From: CAZDOD01 sp964506935
GTDB taxonomy: Bacteria > Desulfobacterota > Zymogenia > Zymogenales > Zymogenaceae
DNA length: 15,845 nucleotides
Assembly (NCBI GenBank): GCA_964506935.1
Contig: CAZDOD010000054.1
Span: 1 to 15,845, forward strand
Direction: 5' to 3'
Translations under genes and position numbers: made by a program
Part shown: piece by piece, positions 1 to 6,601 of the stretch
How the letters are laid out: each line of letters starts with the position of its first letter
Position numbering within the stretch: position 1 is the stretch's first letter
Notes under the pieces: model-generated
The model's database searches: none
Seen by the model: the letters and a program-made list of their open reading frames with translations, nothing else
Told to the model about the DNA's origin: nothing

Positions 1-761
1 TCGAAGAATTTATCAATGCGGCCTATAATAGCCTGTGATTCGCCCAGCATCTTGAATCTCTCGATGTATTCGGATAGATCCCTGATCTTTTCCTCTATTT
101 CCCGTATCTCCTTTATTTCAGACTGCAGATCGAACAGGTTTGACTGTTCCTCATCCATACGGGACTGAAGGTTATCGAGTTCCTTACTCCTTTCGATCTC
201 CTTTACCAGGATTTCGTGTCTCTCTTTGAGTCTTACGGGATCCATCCCATCAAACTCATCATCTGTCTCTTTCGTCTTGGATGTAGATGGAACTGCCCTC
301 GGAGCGGAGCCCACTATACCAAAGGGATTTGTCGACGGTAGGCTGTTGAAATCGGCGTAGAAAACGCTCGAGTATATCTCTTCATCGAAAAGCTTGAATT
401 TGTCTTTCAAGAAATCCCTGATCTCCGCTTCGTCCTTGCTTACCAGAAAGAAGGCTTTTTTCTCGGCGACGTAGCGGCTCAGGTTGGAGAGGTTTTTGGA
501 AAAATCCCTGACGAGACGATATAGATCGTTTTCCACCTTTATGGAAATGTAAGATCGGGAGTTTCCCTCGAGCTGCCAATTTATGAAATCGGGTGTGTTG
601 GCGTAGACCTCCGGGAAGAAGACCGCCATAACGGCTCTTGAAAATGTCGTTTTACCGCTTTCATTCGACCCTAAGATTACGTTATAACCACTTTGAAAGG
701 TAAATTTTACGGCCTGGGAAAAGCGTCCAACGCCCTGAATTGCCAATTCCTGAATGATCAC
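1..761 (-). CDS. Rad50/YhaN-like AAA ATPase with coiled coil (N-terminal part, runs off the left edge)
   Basis: About 253 codons are open from a GTG at 761 to base 1; the C-terminal part lies outside the window. Near the N-terminus, after a stretch reading GYNVILG, there is a Walker A motif GSNESGKTT (about residues 33-41), as in SMC/Rad50/YhaN ATPases. Residues from roughly 165 onward are rich in Glu, Lys, Arg and Leu, as expected for the start of a long coiled coil. The Walker B and signature motifs would lie in the missing part. GTG is chosen because AGGGG lies 8 nt upstream and the sequence fits an ATPase N-terminus (start MIIQELAIQG). The gene begins 30 nt after rplS, so it probably shares that transcript. 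Such ATPases usually work on DNA, often with an SbcD-like nuclease; no such partner is visible here. The family is sure, the exact role is not. Confidence 0.8.
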   Translation of the reverse strand, partial: MIIQELAIQGVGRFSQAVKFTFQSGYNVILGSNESGKTTFSRAVMAVFFPEVYANTPDFINWQLEGNSRSYISIKVENDLYRLVRDFSKNLSNLSRYVAEKKAFFLVSKDEAEIRDFLKDKFKLFDEEIYSSVFYADFNSLPSTNPFGIVGSAPRAVPSTSKTKETDDEFDGMDPVRLKERHEILVKEIERSKELDNLQSRMDEEQSNLFDLQSEIKEIREIEEKIRDLSEYIERFKMLGESQAIIGRIDKFF

Positions 762-791
762 GGATAAATCCCCTGATCTTAGGGTGAAGTA

Positions 792-1139
792 TCAGAACTT
801 TTTCAGCTCCTTAATTCTCGCTGCCTTCCCCCTCCTCTTGCGGAGATAAAAGAGTCGTGCCCTCCTTACCTTGCCCTTCTGTACAACATCTATCTTTTCT
901 AACAACGGTGAGTGAAGCGGGAATACCCTCTCCACACCGATACCATAAGAGATCTTCCTTACCGTAAAGCTTGCCTTGTTATTTCCCTTCCTCTTCTTTA
1001 TAACCGTACCCTCAAAAACCTGGATTCTCTCTTTGTCACCTTCCTTGATCTTAACATGCACTTTAACGGTATCTCCCGCCTTGAAATCAGTGAGGTCAGT
1101 GCGCATCTGTTCCTTTTCGATCATCTCAATTTTGTTCAT
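792..1139 (-). CDS. rplS: 50S ribosomal protein L19
   Basis: 115 residues, full length for bacterial L19, a protein of the large subunit at the interface with the 30S subunit. Family hallmarks include FKAGDTVKVHVKIKEG near residue 20, RIQVFEGTVI, the segment GIGVERVFPLHSP and a basic tail ending in RGKAARIKE. The ATG at 1139 has AGGAG 6 nt upstream, inside the end of the preceding methyltransferase gene. The two genes overlap by 14 nt, so translation is probably coupled. Identity is secure from sequence and from position at the end of the rpsP-rimM-trmD cluster. Confidence 0.97.
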   Translation of the reverse strand: MNKIEMIEKEQMRTDLTDFKAGDTVKVHVKIKEGDKERIQVFEGTVIKKRKGNNKASFTVRKISYGIGVERVFPLHSPLLEKIDVVQKGKVRRARLFYLRKRRGKAARIKELKKF

Positions 1140-1716
1140 CTGTTACTCCTCTACTCTCAATTCTCCCTCGTAACCTATCCAATACTATTGCCGCGGCGGT
1201 TCGTACAGAAAGGTGATTGTAATCACCTATGCCACGTATAGGCTCCAATATATGGGTGCAAATACTTTTTATCTCGTCTGGCATCCCCCAGCCCGTCCCA
1301 AAGAGGATCAGGTACGGCGTGATCCCCTCATCTATCTTTTCCCTCATCTCACGATAACTTATATATTCACCCTCATGTCCCGCCCATGTACCCACCACAC
1401 CGGGGATTTGACCCGTAATCGACGTCACCTCATTTTGAGCCACTTTAAAGCTCTCCACAACAACGATACCCTTTAGCGCCTCCCCCCTTGTGGGATTGTA
1501 TGACATGCCAAAACCGGTGGTCCAGTGCTCTACGATACGCTCCACCAGTCTCTTCTGGGAGGCCATGGGATTTATGAAAAAACATTTCGAGACACCGTAA
1601 GTTACCGAAAGCCTTGCTATATCATGAATATCGAAATTTGTCACGGAAGTGGCGACTATGTCGCCCCTCTTATTCAAAACCGGATAGTGAACAAGTCCTA
1701 TAAATACCTCTCCCAA
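1126..1716 (-). CDS. SPOUT-class SAM-dependent RNA methyltransferase (Methyltrn_RNA_4 type)
   Basis: 196 residues. It resembles the SPOUT family represented by Thermotoga TM1570, whose gene also sits between trmD and rplS. Visible features are the N-terminal GLVHYPVLNKRGD and NFDIHDIARL segments, a LILFGTGWGMPDE motif around residues 137-149 and YNHLSVRTAAAIVLDRL near residues 167-183. The last two correspond to the SAM-binding knot region of SPOUT enzymes. The predicted reaction is methyl transfer to RNA; the target base is unknown. The start is a TTG at 1716 with GGGG about 8 nt upstream; no ATG exists near the N-terminus. The gene overlaps rplS by 14 nt and lies 165 nt after trmD. That interval is AT-rich and holds a 15-nt palindrome (1752-1766) but no clear terminator. 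Confidence 0.85.
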   Translation of the reverse strand: MGEVFIGLVHYPVLNKRGDIVATSVTNFDIHDIARLSVTYGVSKCFFINPMASQKRLVERIVEHWTTGFGMSYNPTRGEALKGIVVVESFKVAQNEVTSITGQIPGVVGTWAGHEGEYISYREMREKIDEGITPYLILFGTGWGMPDEIKSICTHILEPIRGIGDYNHLSVRTAAAIVLDRLRGRIESRGVTDEQN

Positions 1717-1881
1717 AGATTTTCCCCGATACTTATACGTTATCTCTATCCGATTTTAATAAAATCTCGCTTTCTTTTAACTAAAAAAATATTTTCTTTC
1801 CTCAATAATGTCTCATTATATCTATGCCCGTCCCTCTACCCTACCCTCTATCCAGCCTCAAGGCTATCACTCATAACATCT

Positions 1882-2613
1882 CTACCGGACCTTGAGTCCC
1901 TCAATAATCCTCTTTTCCTCTTCGGTCAAATCATCGGGATCGATGATGTCAGGTCTCCTCTCAACAGTCCTTCTGATAGATTCTCTTCGTCTCCATTCGG
2001 CGATCTTTTTGTGGTCTCCGCTGGTTAAGACATCGGGCACTTCCATCCCCAGATAAGATCCCGGCCGCGTATACTGTGGATATTTTAGGAATTTGTAAGA
2101 GAATGTATCGGTCGATACCGATTCATCTTTACCCACCACACCCGGCACAAACCTTATAACCGCCTCAATGAGGACAAGCGCCGCGGCCTCTCCTCCCGAC
2201 AGTATATAATCTCCGATGGATATCTCTTCGTCAACAAGTTTTTCGGATACCCTCTCGTCAACCCCCTCATATCTCCCGCATATTACGGCGAGTTTTTTAA
2301 ATCCCGCAAATCTCTTGGCCTCTTTTTGCGAAAACCTCTTCCCCTGGGGGCTCATCAGAATTACCCTGGGCTTTGTGCCGCCGAGCTTTGAGTTTCGTAT
2401 CGCCCTGAAGATCGGCTCGGGCTTCATGAGCATCCCAACACCACCCCCGAAAGGGTAATCATCGGCAGATTTGTGTCTGTTAGCTGTGAACCTCCTTATG
2501 TCAACGATATCCACATTTATGAGGCCTTTATCTATCGCCTTTTTGAGTATACCTGTTTTTAGTGGAGATTCAAAATATCCGGGGAAGAGTGTGAGTACTT
2601 CAATTATCAACAT
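1882..2613 (-). CDS. trmD: tRNA (guanine-N1-)-methyltransferase
   Basis: 243 residues, normal for TrmD, which methylates G37 at N1 in tRNAs reading CNN codons and so prevents frameshifting. The family N-terminus (EVLTLFPGYF), the DYPFGGGVGMLMKPEP segment, CGRYEGVDERV and the knot motif SIGDYILSGGEAAALVLIEA are all present. The start is taken as the ATG at 2613, which shares a base with the rimM stop codon (TGATG); a TTG one codon upstream at 2616 is the alternative. No good Shine-Dalgarno is seen, so translation probably depends on coupling to rimM. Identification is secure. Confidence 0.96.
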   Translation of the reverse strand: MLIIEVLTLFPGYFESPLKTGILKKAIDKGLINVDIVDIRRFTANRHKSADDYPFGGGVGMLMKPEPIFRAIRNSKLGGTKPRVILMSPQGKRFSQKEAKRFAGFKKLAVICGRYEGVDERVSEKLVDEEISIGDYILSGGEAAALVLIEAVIRFVPGVVGKDESVSTDTFSYKFLKYPQYTRPGSYLGMEVPDVLTSGDHKKIAEWRRRESIRRTVERRPDIIDPDDLTEEEKRIIEGLKVR

Positions 2614-3132
2614 CAATAAGGCCGTGTAAAAAAGGACTCTACAATCATCTTTTTTTCGGAAATTTTAACTTCCCTTACGGCATCATATGTCCCGGGAATC
2701 AGAATTTCCTCGCCCCCATCCCCCTGAACTACATAAACGTCATTAGAGCCCGTCTGAAAAATCTTTTTTATTACTCCTAAATATTTCCCCGAATTGTCAT
2801 GTACCTCCATGCCTATCAAATCATACCAGTAATATTCTCCATCATCTGTATCCGGCAGCTCCTTCCTGCCAACTAAAATAACCGAACCAACCAGTATCTC
2901 CGCATCTTCCCTTGTATTTATACCAGAGAACTTTATGATAACTTTACTTNNNNNNNNNNCTCCCGTTTACGTCTTCTACCTTATATGCCCTTTCTATGCC
3001 ATTTCGAGGCCTCACATATATAGCTTCAGTCCTTTTGAAGCTCTCGGGAGACTCGGCATGACTTAAGACCTTGACATAACCCTTGATGCCATGGGGACTA
3101 ACTATCTCCCCAAGGATTACCTCTTTTTTCAT
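2613..3132 (-). CDS. rimM: 16S rRNA-processing protein RimM, interrupted by an assembly gap
   Basis: RimM assists maturation of the 30S head by binding S19. The N-terminal part (start at ATG 3132, MKKEVILGEIVSPHGIKGYVKV) carries the PHGIKG signature. The C-terminal part, read through to the TGA at 2613-2615, carries EYYWYDLIGMEV of the PRC-barrel domain. Between them lie 10 Ns at 2950-2959. With exactly 10 Ns the two halves are out of frame; a true gap length divisible by three joins them into one protein of about 172 residues, the usual RimM length. I therefore read this as one intact gene with an unresolved few bases, not as two genes. The start is one base after the khpA stop codon (TAG-G-ATG), with AG-rich sequence upstream. 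Confidence 0.92.
2950..2959. other. assembly gap (10 Ns) inside rimM
   Basis: A run of ten undetermined bases. Reading frames on the two sides show that the true length should be a multiple of three (for example 9 or 12), so 10 is a placeholder. By comparison with the RimM family only a few residues of the linker between the N-terminal domain and the following KVIIKF strand are missing. Confidence 0.98.
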
Positions 3133-3133
3133 C

Positions 3134-3364
3134 CTACTCGATGATTTCTAAGACAGCCCTCTTATGGATTTTTGTTGAAGCTGCAGAGAGAATGGTCCTC
3201 ATTGCCCTGGCCGTCCTTCCCTGCTTCCCTATCACTTTTCCAAGATCCTCCTTGGCTACTTTCAGCTCAATAACAGATGTCTGTTCCCCTTGCACCTCGG
3301 TTACTACTACCTGATCGGGATTATCAACAAGGGCCTGGGCAATTAATTTTATTAGATCTTTCAT
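3134..3364 (-). CDS. khpA: KH-domain RNA-binding protein KhpA
   Basis: 76 residues forming a single KH domain with the GxxG loop as GKQG (IGKQGRTARAMR, about residues 47-58). KhpA binds RNA and in some bacteria partners with KhpB/Jag. The ATG at 3364 is chosen because GGAGG lies 8 nt upstream and the protein then begins MKDLIKLIAQALVDNPD as in the family. A TTG at 3379 is in frame but would place the Shine-Dalgarno inside the gene. It sits between rpsP and rimM, its usual place, and ends one base before the rimM start. Confidence 0.94.
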   Translation of the reverse strand: MKDLIKLIAQALVDNPDQVVVTEVQGEQTSVIELKVAKEDLGKVIGKQGRTARAMRTILSAASTKIHKRAVLEIIE

Positions 3365-3372
3365 ATAGAAAA

Positions 3373-3377
3373 CCTCC
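3373..3377 (-). promoter_or_regulatory. Shine-Dalgarno of khpA
   Basis: GGAGG on the minus strand, 8 nt before the ATG at 3364. It decides the khpA start against the in-frame upstream TTG at 3379. Confidence 0.8.
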
Positions 3378-3421
3378 AAAATCAGCCCAACATTACATCA
3401 GCTGACGGGTAAAATGAAAAG

Positions 3422-3682
3422 TCAATTTCCCTCTTTATTAACTGTCACACCTTCCCTCTTCAATAACTCTCTTACAGTCTTGGAGGCCTTTGCCCCCTTG
3501 CTCAACCACTCCTTTATCTTGTCTTCCTTTAAAGTTACTGTGGCTGGTTCTGTCAAAGGATTATAGGTACCGACAATCTCCAAGAAACGTCCGTCTCTTG
3601 GTGACTCGATATCGGCCACCACCATTCTGTAAAACGGCTTCTTTTTTGTTCCGCGCCTCTGAAGTCTAATTCTCACAGACAT
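3422..3682 (-). CDS. rpsP: 30S ribosomal protein S16
   Basis: 86 residues, a normal S16 length; S16 stabilises the 5' domain of 16S rRNA. Family marks are SVRIRLQRRGTKKKPFYRMVVAD at the N-terminus (residues 2-24), RDGRFLEIVGTYNP and the C-terminal GAKASKTVRELL. The ATG at 3682 is chosen by family conservation; an in-frame GTG at 3697 lies in the G-rich stretch that probably serves as ribosome binding site. That stretch is 11-14 nt upstream, a rather long spacing. It is the first gene of the khpA-rimM-trmD-rplS cluster. Confidence 0.96.
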   Translation of the reverse strand: MSVRIRLQRRGTKKKPFYRMVVADIESPRDGRFLEIVGTYNPLTEPATVTLKEDKIKEWLSKGAKASKTVRELLKREGVTVNKEGN

Positions 3683-3704
3683 ATTTTTATCTTTCACCCC
3701 CTTA

Positions 3705-3718
3705 TAACTTAAAAGTTA
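3705..3718 (-). repeat. small inverted repeat just upstream of the rpsP ribosome binding site
   Basis: TAACTT and AAGTTA are separated by two bases, immediately before the G-rich Shine-Dalgarno of rpsP. It could be a leader hairpin or an operator, but it is AT-rich and short, so chance is also possible. Confidence 0.25.
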
Positions 3719-3845
3719 AACTATAAATCCAAAAAACACTAATAAGAAACTCATTAATTATCTAACATTACGACATTTGACGATAGATCTCAAAAATCAG
3801 AAAATCAAACAGCTTAAATTAAAGTTACACAAATCCAGTTTAATA

Positions 3846-3872
3846 TTTATATCATTTTTTTTCTTTTGTCAA
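3846..3872 (-). promoter_or_regulatory. possible sigma70 promoter for the rpsP cluster
   Basis: A perfect TTGACA (3867-3872) overlaps the stop codon of the DUF4013 gene. TATAAA (3846-3851) follows after only 15 nt; 17 nt downstream the hexamer is the poorer TAAATA. The implied leader of about 155 nt is long. The -35 is convincing, the pairing less so. Confidence 0.35.
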
Positions 3873-4579
3873 GAAGATGTTTTCTCGCTTTTATCGTCCT
3901 CATCCAAGAGGATTCCCGAGTCCAAAGGGTTTATTTCTACTGAATTACCCATTTTCCCGAAAATAAAAGAGGCAAAAAGTAAAAGGTAAAAAATCGGTAT
4001 TACAGCGAAAACAAAACCGAATTTTATCGAAATGAACAACAGTATTACTGGTAGAAGAATGATACAGGAAATCCAGAAAATAACAACGTTCATTGTATAG
4101 GGAGCCGCCACATCTTTTATTTTCAAAAGCACATCGTCAAATTTAAGCGCCGCCCGAAATCTCTCCCCCCTCTTCAACATAAATATAAGCGCCATAGGGA
4201 CAACAAATGCGCATGACAGTGCCAATATTGCGCTTATCATAAAGATGATAAAGCCTAAGATAACCGCCCATCCTGCTTTAATGACCAAGACGAAAAACAA
4301 ACCCACGGAAAATGGAACAAGAAAACCCAATCCATATACGAAAAGAACACCTACGACTTTTGCCCCCAAGAGGAAAAAGCCGACAAAGTCCACCCACAGG
4401 GGCGTCTCTGTTTCACCCTCCATTACCTTCTCCATGCTCCTCTGGGCGTAACCCAAAGCTATTATGCTTCCGGCAATGGGAATATAGTTAAAGGCACAAC
4501 CTATAAGAAACCTAAAAATTGATTTCTTATCACTTACGGGGTACTTCAACCCCTCTATAATCTCAGTCATCAGAGTCAT
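3869..4579 (-). CDS. DUF4013-family integral membrane protein
   Basis: 236 residues, almost all hydrophobic, with about six membrane segments (approximately 21-43, 65-85, 86-102, 103-135, 162-182, 185-207). The N-terminal pattern fits DUF4013: a short amphipathic stretch with LKYPVSDKK, a first membrane segment, then LGYAQRSMEKVMEGE and LWVDF. The C-terminal tail is acidic (LLDEDDKSEKTSS) and probably cytoplasmic. The ATG at 4579 is preferred because AAGGA lies just upstream; an in-frame TTG at 4594 has no ribosome binding site. It follows the Yip1-type gene by 56 nt with no terminator visible, so the two are probably co-transcribed. The family has no established function; I give none. Confidence 0.75.
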   Translation of the reverse strand: MTLMTEIIEGLKYPVSDKKSIFRFLIGCAFNYIPIAGSIIALGYAQRSMEKVMEGETETPLWVDFVGFFLLGAKVVGVLFVYGLGFLVPFSVGLFFVLVIKAGWAVILGFIIFMISAILALSCAFVVPMALIFMLKRGERFRAALKFDDVLLKIKDVAAPYTMNVVIFWISCIILLPVILLFISIKFGFVFAVIPIFYLLLFASFIFGKMGNSVEINPLDSGILLDEDDKSEKTSS

Positions 4580-4635
4580 ATATTTCCTTTTCAATCATTA
4601 GACGTCAGCCTTATGCCCAAATCAAAAGGACGGCC

Positions 4636-5256
4636 TCAAAATCCAATTTCATAGAAAGTCCTGTTTATGGCAGACATCATAAAGGCATTATTTATATTAT
4701 ATACAATCAAACCGGATACCAAAGCAACTACAATAGCGCCGGCTACCGTGACGATGCTATATGAGATATTTTGTTCTCTCGGGGATTCCATAAATACAGG
4801 AAGCGCTAAATATAGTATATATATACCGTAAAGTGCAAATATAAACCACAATAGAGATATTATAGTTGAACTGAATATAGCAAGGATGCCTCCGAGCATA
4901 AAAGGTGTAGAGGAGTAAGCCGCTGTCTTTAAGGCCCGAAGGTAATTTCTACTCCCCCCGAAAGTCGGTGCAAATAAATCAACGATCAATCCTATCAATA
5001 AAACGCTTCCAACCGTCAAAGCATAAAGTACCAAAACGGTGATGAAGGCATATCCCGCCGGTGCCCTGAACCTTCCCCATTTGCCGATCCCGATACCCAC
5101 AACGGCCTTTCCGATGAAGGCCGCGAGCATCGGAATGAGCGCCAAGATACAGATGTAGATCAAGAGTCCCTTTATAATTTCCGGTTCTTTCTGCAAGATG
5201 GGCAGCGTATCTTTGGGTCTTAGCAATAGACCCTTGACCTTCTCGATTAGTCTCAT
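4636..5256 (-). CDS. Yip1-family integral membrane protein
   Basis: 206 residues with about five membrane segments (around 30-50, 68-92, 118-133, 134-153, 166-188). The short basic N-terminus with VKGLLLRPKDTLPIL and the loop RALKTAAYSSTPFML are typical of bacterial Yip1-domain proteins. The ATG at 5256 has AGGAG 7 nt upstream. These proteins are widespread in bacteria and their role is poorly known; a link to membrane organisation or transport is only by analogy to the eukaryotic Yip1 family. It is the first gene of a pair with the DUF4013 gene. A weak promoter-like pair (AACCAA at 5419-5424 and ATTTTA at 5397-5402, plus-strand reading) lies about 140 nt upstream. Confidence 0.75.
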   Translation of the reverse strand: MRLIEKVKGLLLRPKDTLPILQKEPEIIKGLLIYICILALIPMLAAFIGKAVVGIGIGKWGRFRAPAGYAFITVLVLYALTVGSVLLIGLIVDLFAPTFGGSRNYLRALKTAAYSSTPFMLGGILAIFSSTIISLLWFIFALYGIYILYLALPVFMESPREQNISYSIVTVAGAIVVALVSGLIVYNINNAFMMSAINRTFYEIGF

Positions 5257-5585
5257 TTTTTTCTCCTAAAATATTATTCTCAAAAACAGTCTGATTCACC
5301 CTTCTGCGTTTGATCCTCAAAAGCTGGCTAATTTGATAAATGATAATCTCAAAAAAAGTCTACACCTAAATCTCATAGATACCGATATTTAAGTGGATTT
5401 TACAGGAATCTCGGCCCCAACCAACATACTAAAGGCCGTTTCTCTCCCTCAAAGGTGACAGATATACCCTCATTATGATCTACCATCAAACCTCATAGGA
5501 AATTCCCGTATTAAGGATGCCGCTTAAAGAAAATTTTTCAAAGAAAAGAAATCATCATTATCAGAGTTTCCGTGTTGCAAATTTT
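5257..5585. other. intergenic region between the ACT gene and the Yip1 gene
   Basis: No convincing gene or RNA. A 5-bp inverted repeat (CGGCC/GGCCG) with a 17-nt loop lies around 5412-5439 but no U-tract follows it, so it is not a clear terminator. A 9-nt AT-rich inverted pair (5528-5536 and 5579-5587) spans the end of the ACT gene. The region probably carries the promoter of the Yip1-DUF4013 pair. Confidence 0.5.
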
Positions 5586-6017
5586 CTAAAGAGCATAGAG
5601 CTTCTTTTCCGATATAAGGTGGACCCAGTTTTTTTTAAGTATGTCTATTGCCTCTTCGATCTTATCCACTCCGACGATGAGTATGGCGTTATCGCCTATT
5701 CGCCCGATATAAGGATAGAGGTAATGAACATTTACATCCGCCTCCTTCAAGGGTTTGAGGACGGCGTTCAAACCTCCGGGGTGATCTGGTGTCTCAACCG
5801 CCAGTACATTCTTCTTTCTTATAGGATAGCCCTTGCTTTCCAATACCATAAACGCCTTTGCCGGGTCATCAACAACCATCCGAACCGTAGTGAGATCCGA
5901 CGTGTCCGCAACGCTGATCGCCCTTATATTGATGCCCTCCCCCCCTAAAATATCTGAAAGTCTTGAAAGCTTACCCGGGAGATTCTCAAGTACCACTGAT
6001 AACTGTTTGATCTGCAT
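5586..6017 (-). CDS. tandem ACT-domain protein
   Basis: 143 residues made of two ACT domains (about 3-70 and 72-141). The first has QLSVVLENLPGKLSRLSDIL, the second NVLAVETPDHPGGLNAVLKPL. The Pro-Gly-Lys and Pro-Gly-Gly turns at the start of each are the usual small-ligand site, most often an amino acid. There is no catalytic domain, so it is a stand-alone sensor or regulator. It follows the oxidoreductase gamma gene by 53 nt on the same strand and is probably the last gene of that operon. Stand-alone tandem ACT proteins often occur beside 2-oxoacid oxidoreductase and aryl-CoA ligase genes. The ATG at 6017 has GAGG about 10 nt upstream. Ligand identity (branched-chain or aromatic amino acid) is inference. 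Confidence 0.88.
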   Translation of the reverse strand: MQIKQLSVVLENLPGKLSRLSDILGGEGINIRAISVADTSDLTTVRMVVDDPAKAFMVLESKGYPIRKKNVLAVETPDHPGGLNAVLKPLKEADVNVHYLYPYIGRIGDNAILIVGVDKIEEAIDILKKNWVHLISEKKLYAL

Positions 6018-6070
6018 AATCGGCTGACCTCTTTGGAGTCCCTCCTAATATCGATTAGTTCCTGCTATAT

Positions 6071-6601
6071 CTATAGACTCTCGTAACCCAATTTCAGAGC
6101 CCGAGTGTTCATCTCTATTACCTTCGCTTTCCCCTCGAATATCTCTTCCAGTCCATCTATAACGTCTTTTATTTCTACAAGTCCTGTCTTTTTTACAAAT
6201 GCCCCCAACATAACCATATTGGTCGTTTTCATCTCGCCGATCCCCTCTGCGATATTACCGGCGTCCACGGGGACCACTTCGATGTCACCCCTTGTCGGCA
6301 TTTCATCAATCATAGTTGAATTGATGAATAGTAAACCCCCCGTCTGAAGCCTGTTCTGGAATGCAGAAAGAGAGGGCTTATTCATCACAACGATAAATTC
6401 AGGAGAGGATGCTATTGGTGAGGCGATCTCCTCTGTGGATATGGCCACGGTACAATTGGCTGTACCTCCCCTCACCTCCGCACCGTAGGATGGAAGATAT
6501 GTGACGTGCTTTTCTTCCATCATTGCGGCCACGGCAAAGGCATACCCCATCATAAGGACGCCCTGGCCCCCAAATCCCGAAAAGACAGTCTTAATCTGCA
6601 T
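6071..6601 (-). CDS. 2-oxoacid:ferredoxin oxidoreductase, gamma subunit
   Basis: 176 residues of the pyruvate/ketoisovalerate oxidoreductase catalytic (gamma) domain. The N-terminal GFGGQGV (residues 9-15) and YLPSYGAEVRGGTANC are diagnostic. In this enzyme family gamma helps to bind CoA and completes the active complex with alpha, beta and the ferredoxin-like delta. It overlaps the beta gene by 11 nt (start ATG 6601, beta stop at 6591), so translation is probably coupled. Length is normal for a separate gamma subunit. Which 2-oxoacid is used cannot be read from gamma alone. Confidence 0.93.
   Translation of the reverse strand: MQIKTVFSGFGGQGVLMMGYAFAVAAMMEEKHVTYLPSYGAEVRGGTANCTVAISTEEIASPIASSPEFIVVMNKPSLSAFQNRLQTGGLLFINSTMIDEMPTRGDIEVVPVDAGNIAEGIGEMKTTNMVMLGAFVKKTGLVEIKDVIDGLEEIFEGKAKVIEMNTRALKLGYESL

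Noticed and set aside
382..579. Open frame of 65 codons on the minus strand
   Set aside because: It lies inside the ATPase gene in another frame; the ATPase frame has a Walker A motif and is open throughout, so this is a shadow.
1525..2028. Open frame of 167 codons on the plus strand
   Set aside because: Antisense to the SPOUT methyltransferase and trmD, both clear families; no ribosome binding site or recognisable domain.
2613..2819. Separate 68-residue protein starting at TTG 2819
   Set aside because: The frame continues upstream to the Ns with RimM-like sequence (FSGINTREDAEIL, EYYWYDL), so it is the C-terminal half of rimM.
4979..5320. Open frame of 113 codons on the minus strand overlapping the Yip1 gene
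   Set aside because: The Yip1 frame has a good ribosome binding site, membrane segments and family motifs; this one has none of these.
5412..5439. Inverted repeat CGGCC/GGCCG considered as terminator
   Set aside because: The loop is 17 nt, the stem only 5 bp, and no U-tract follows on either strand.
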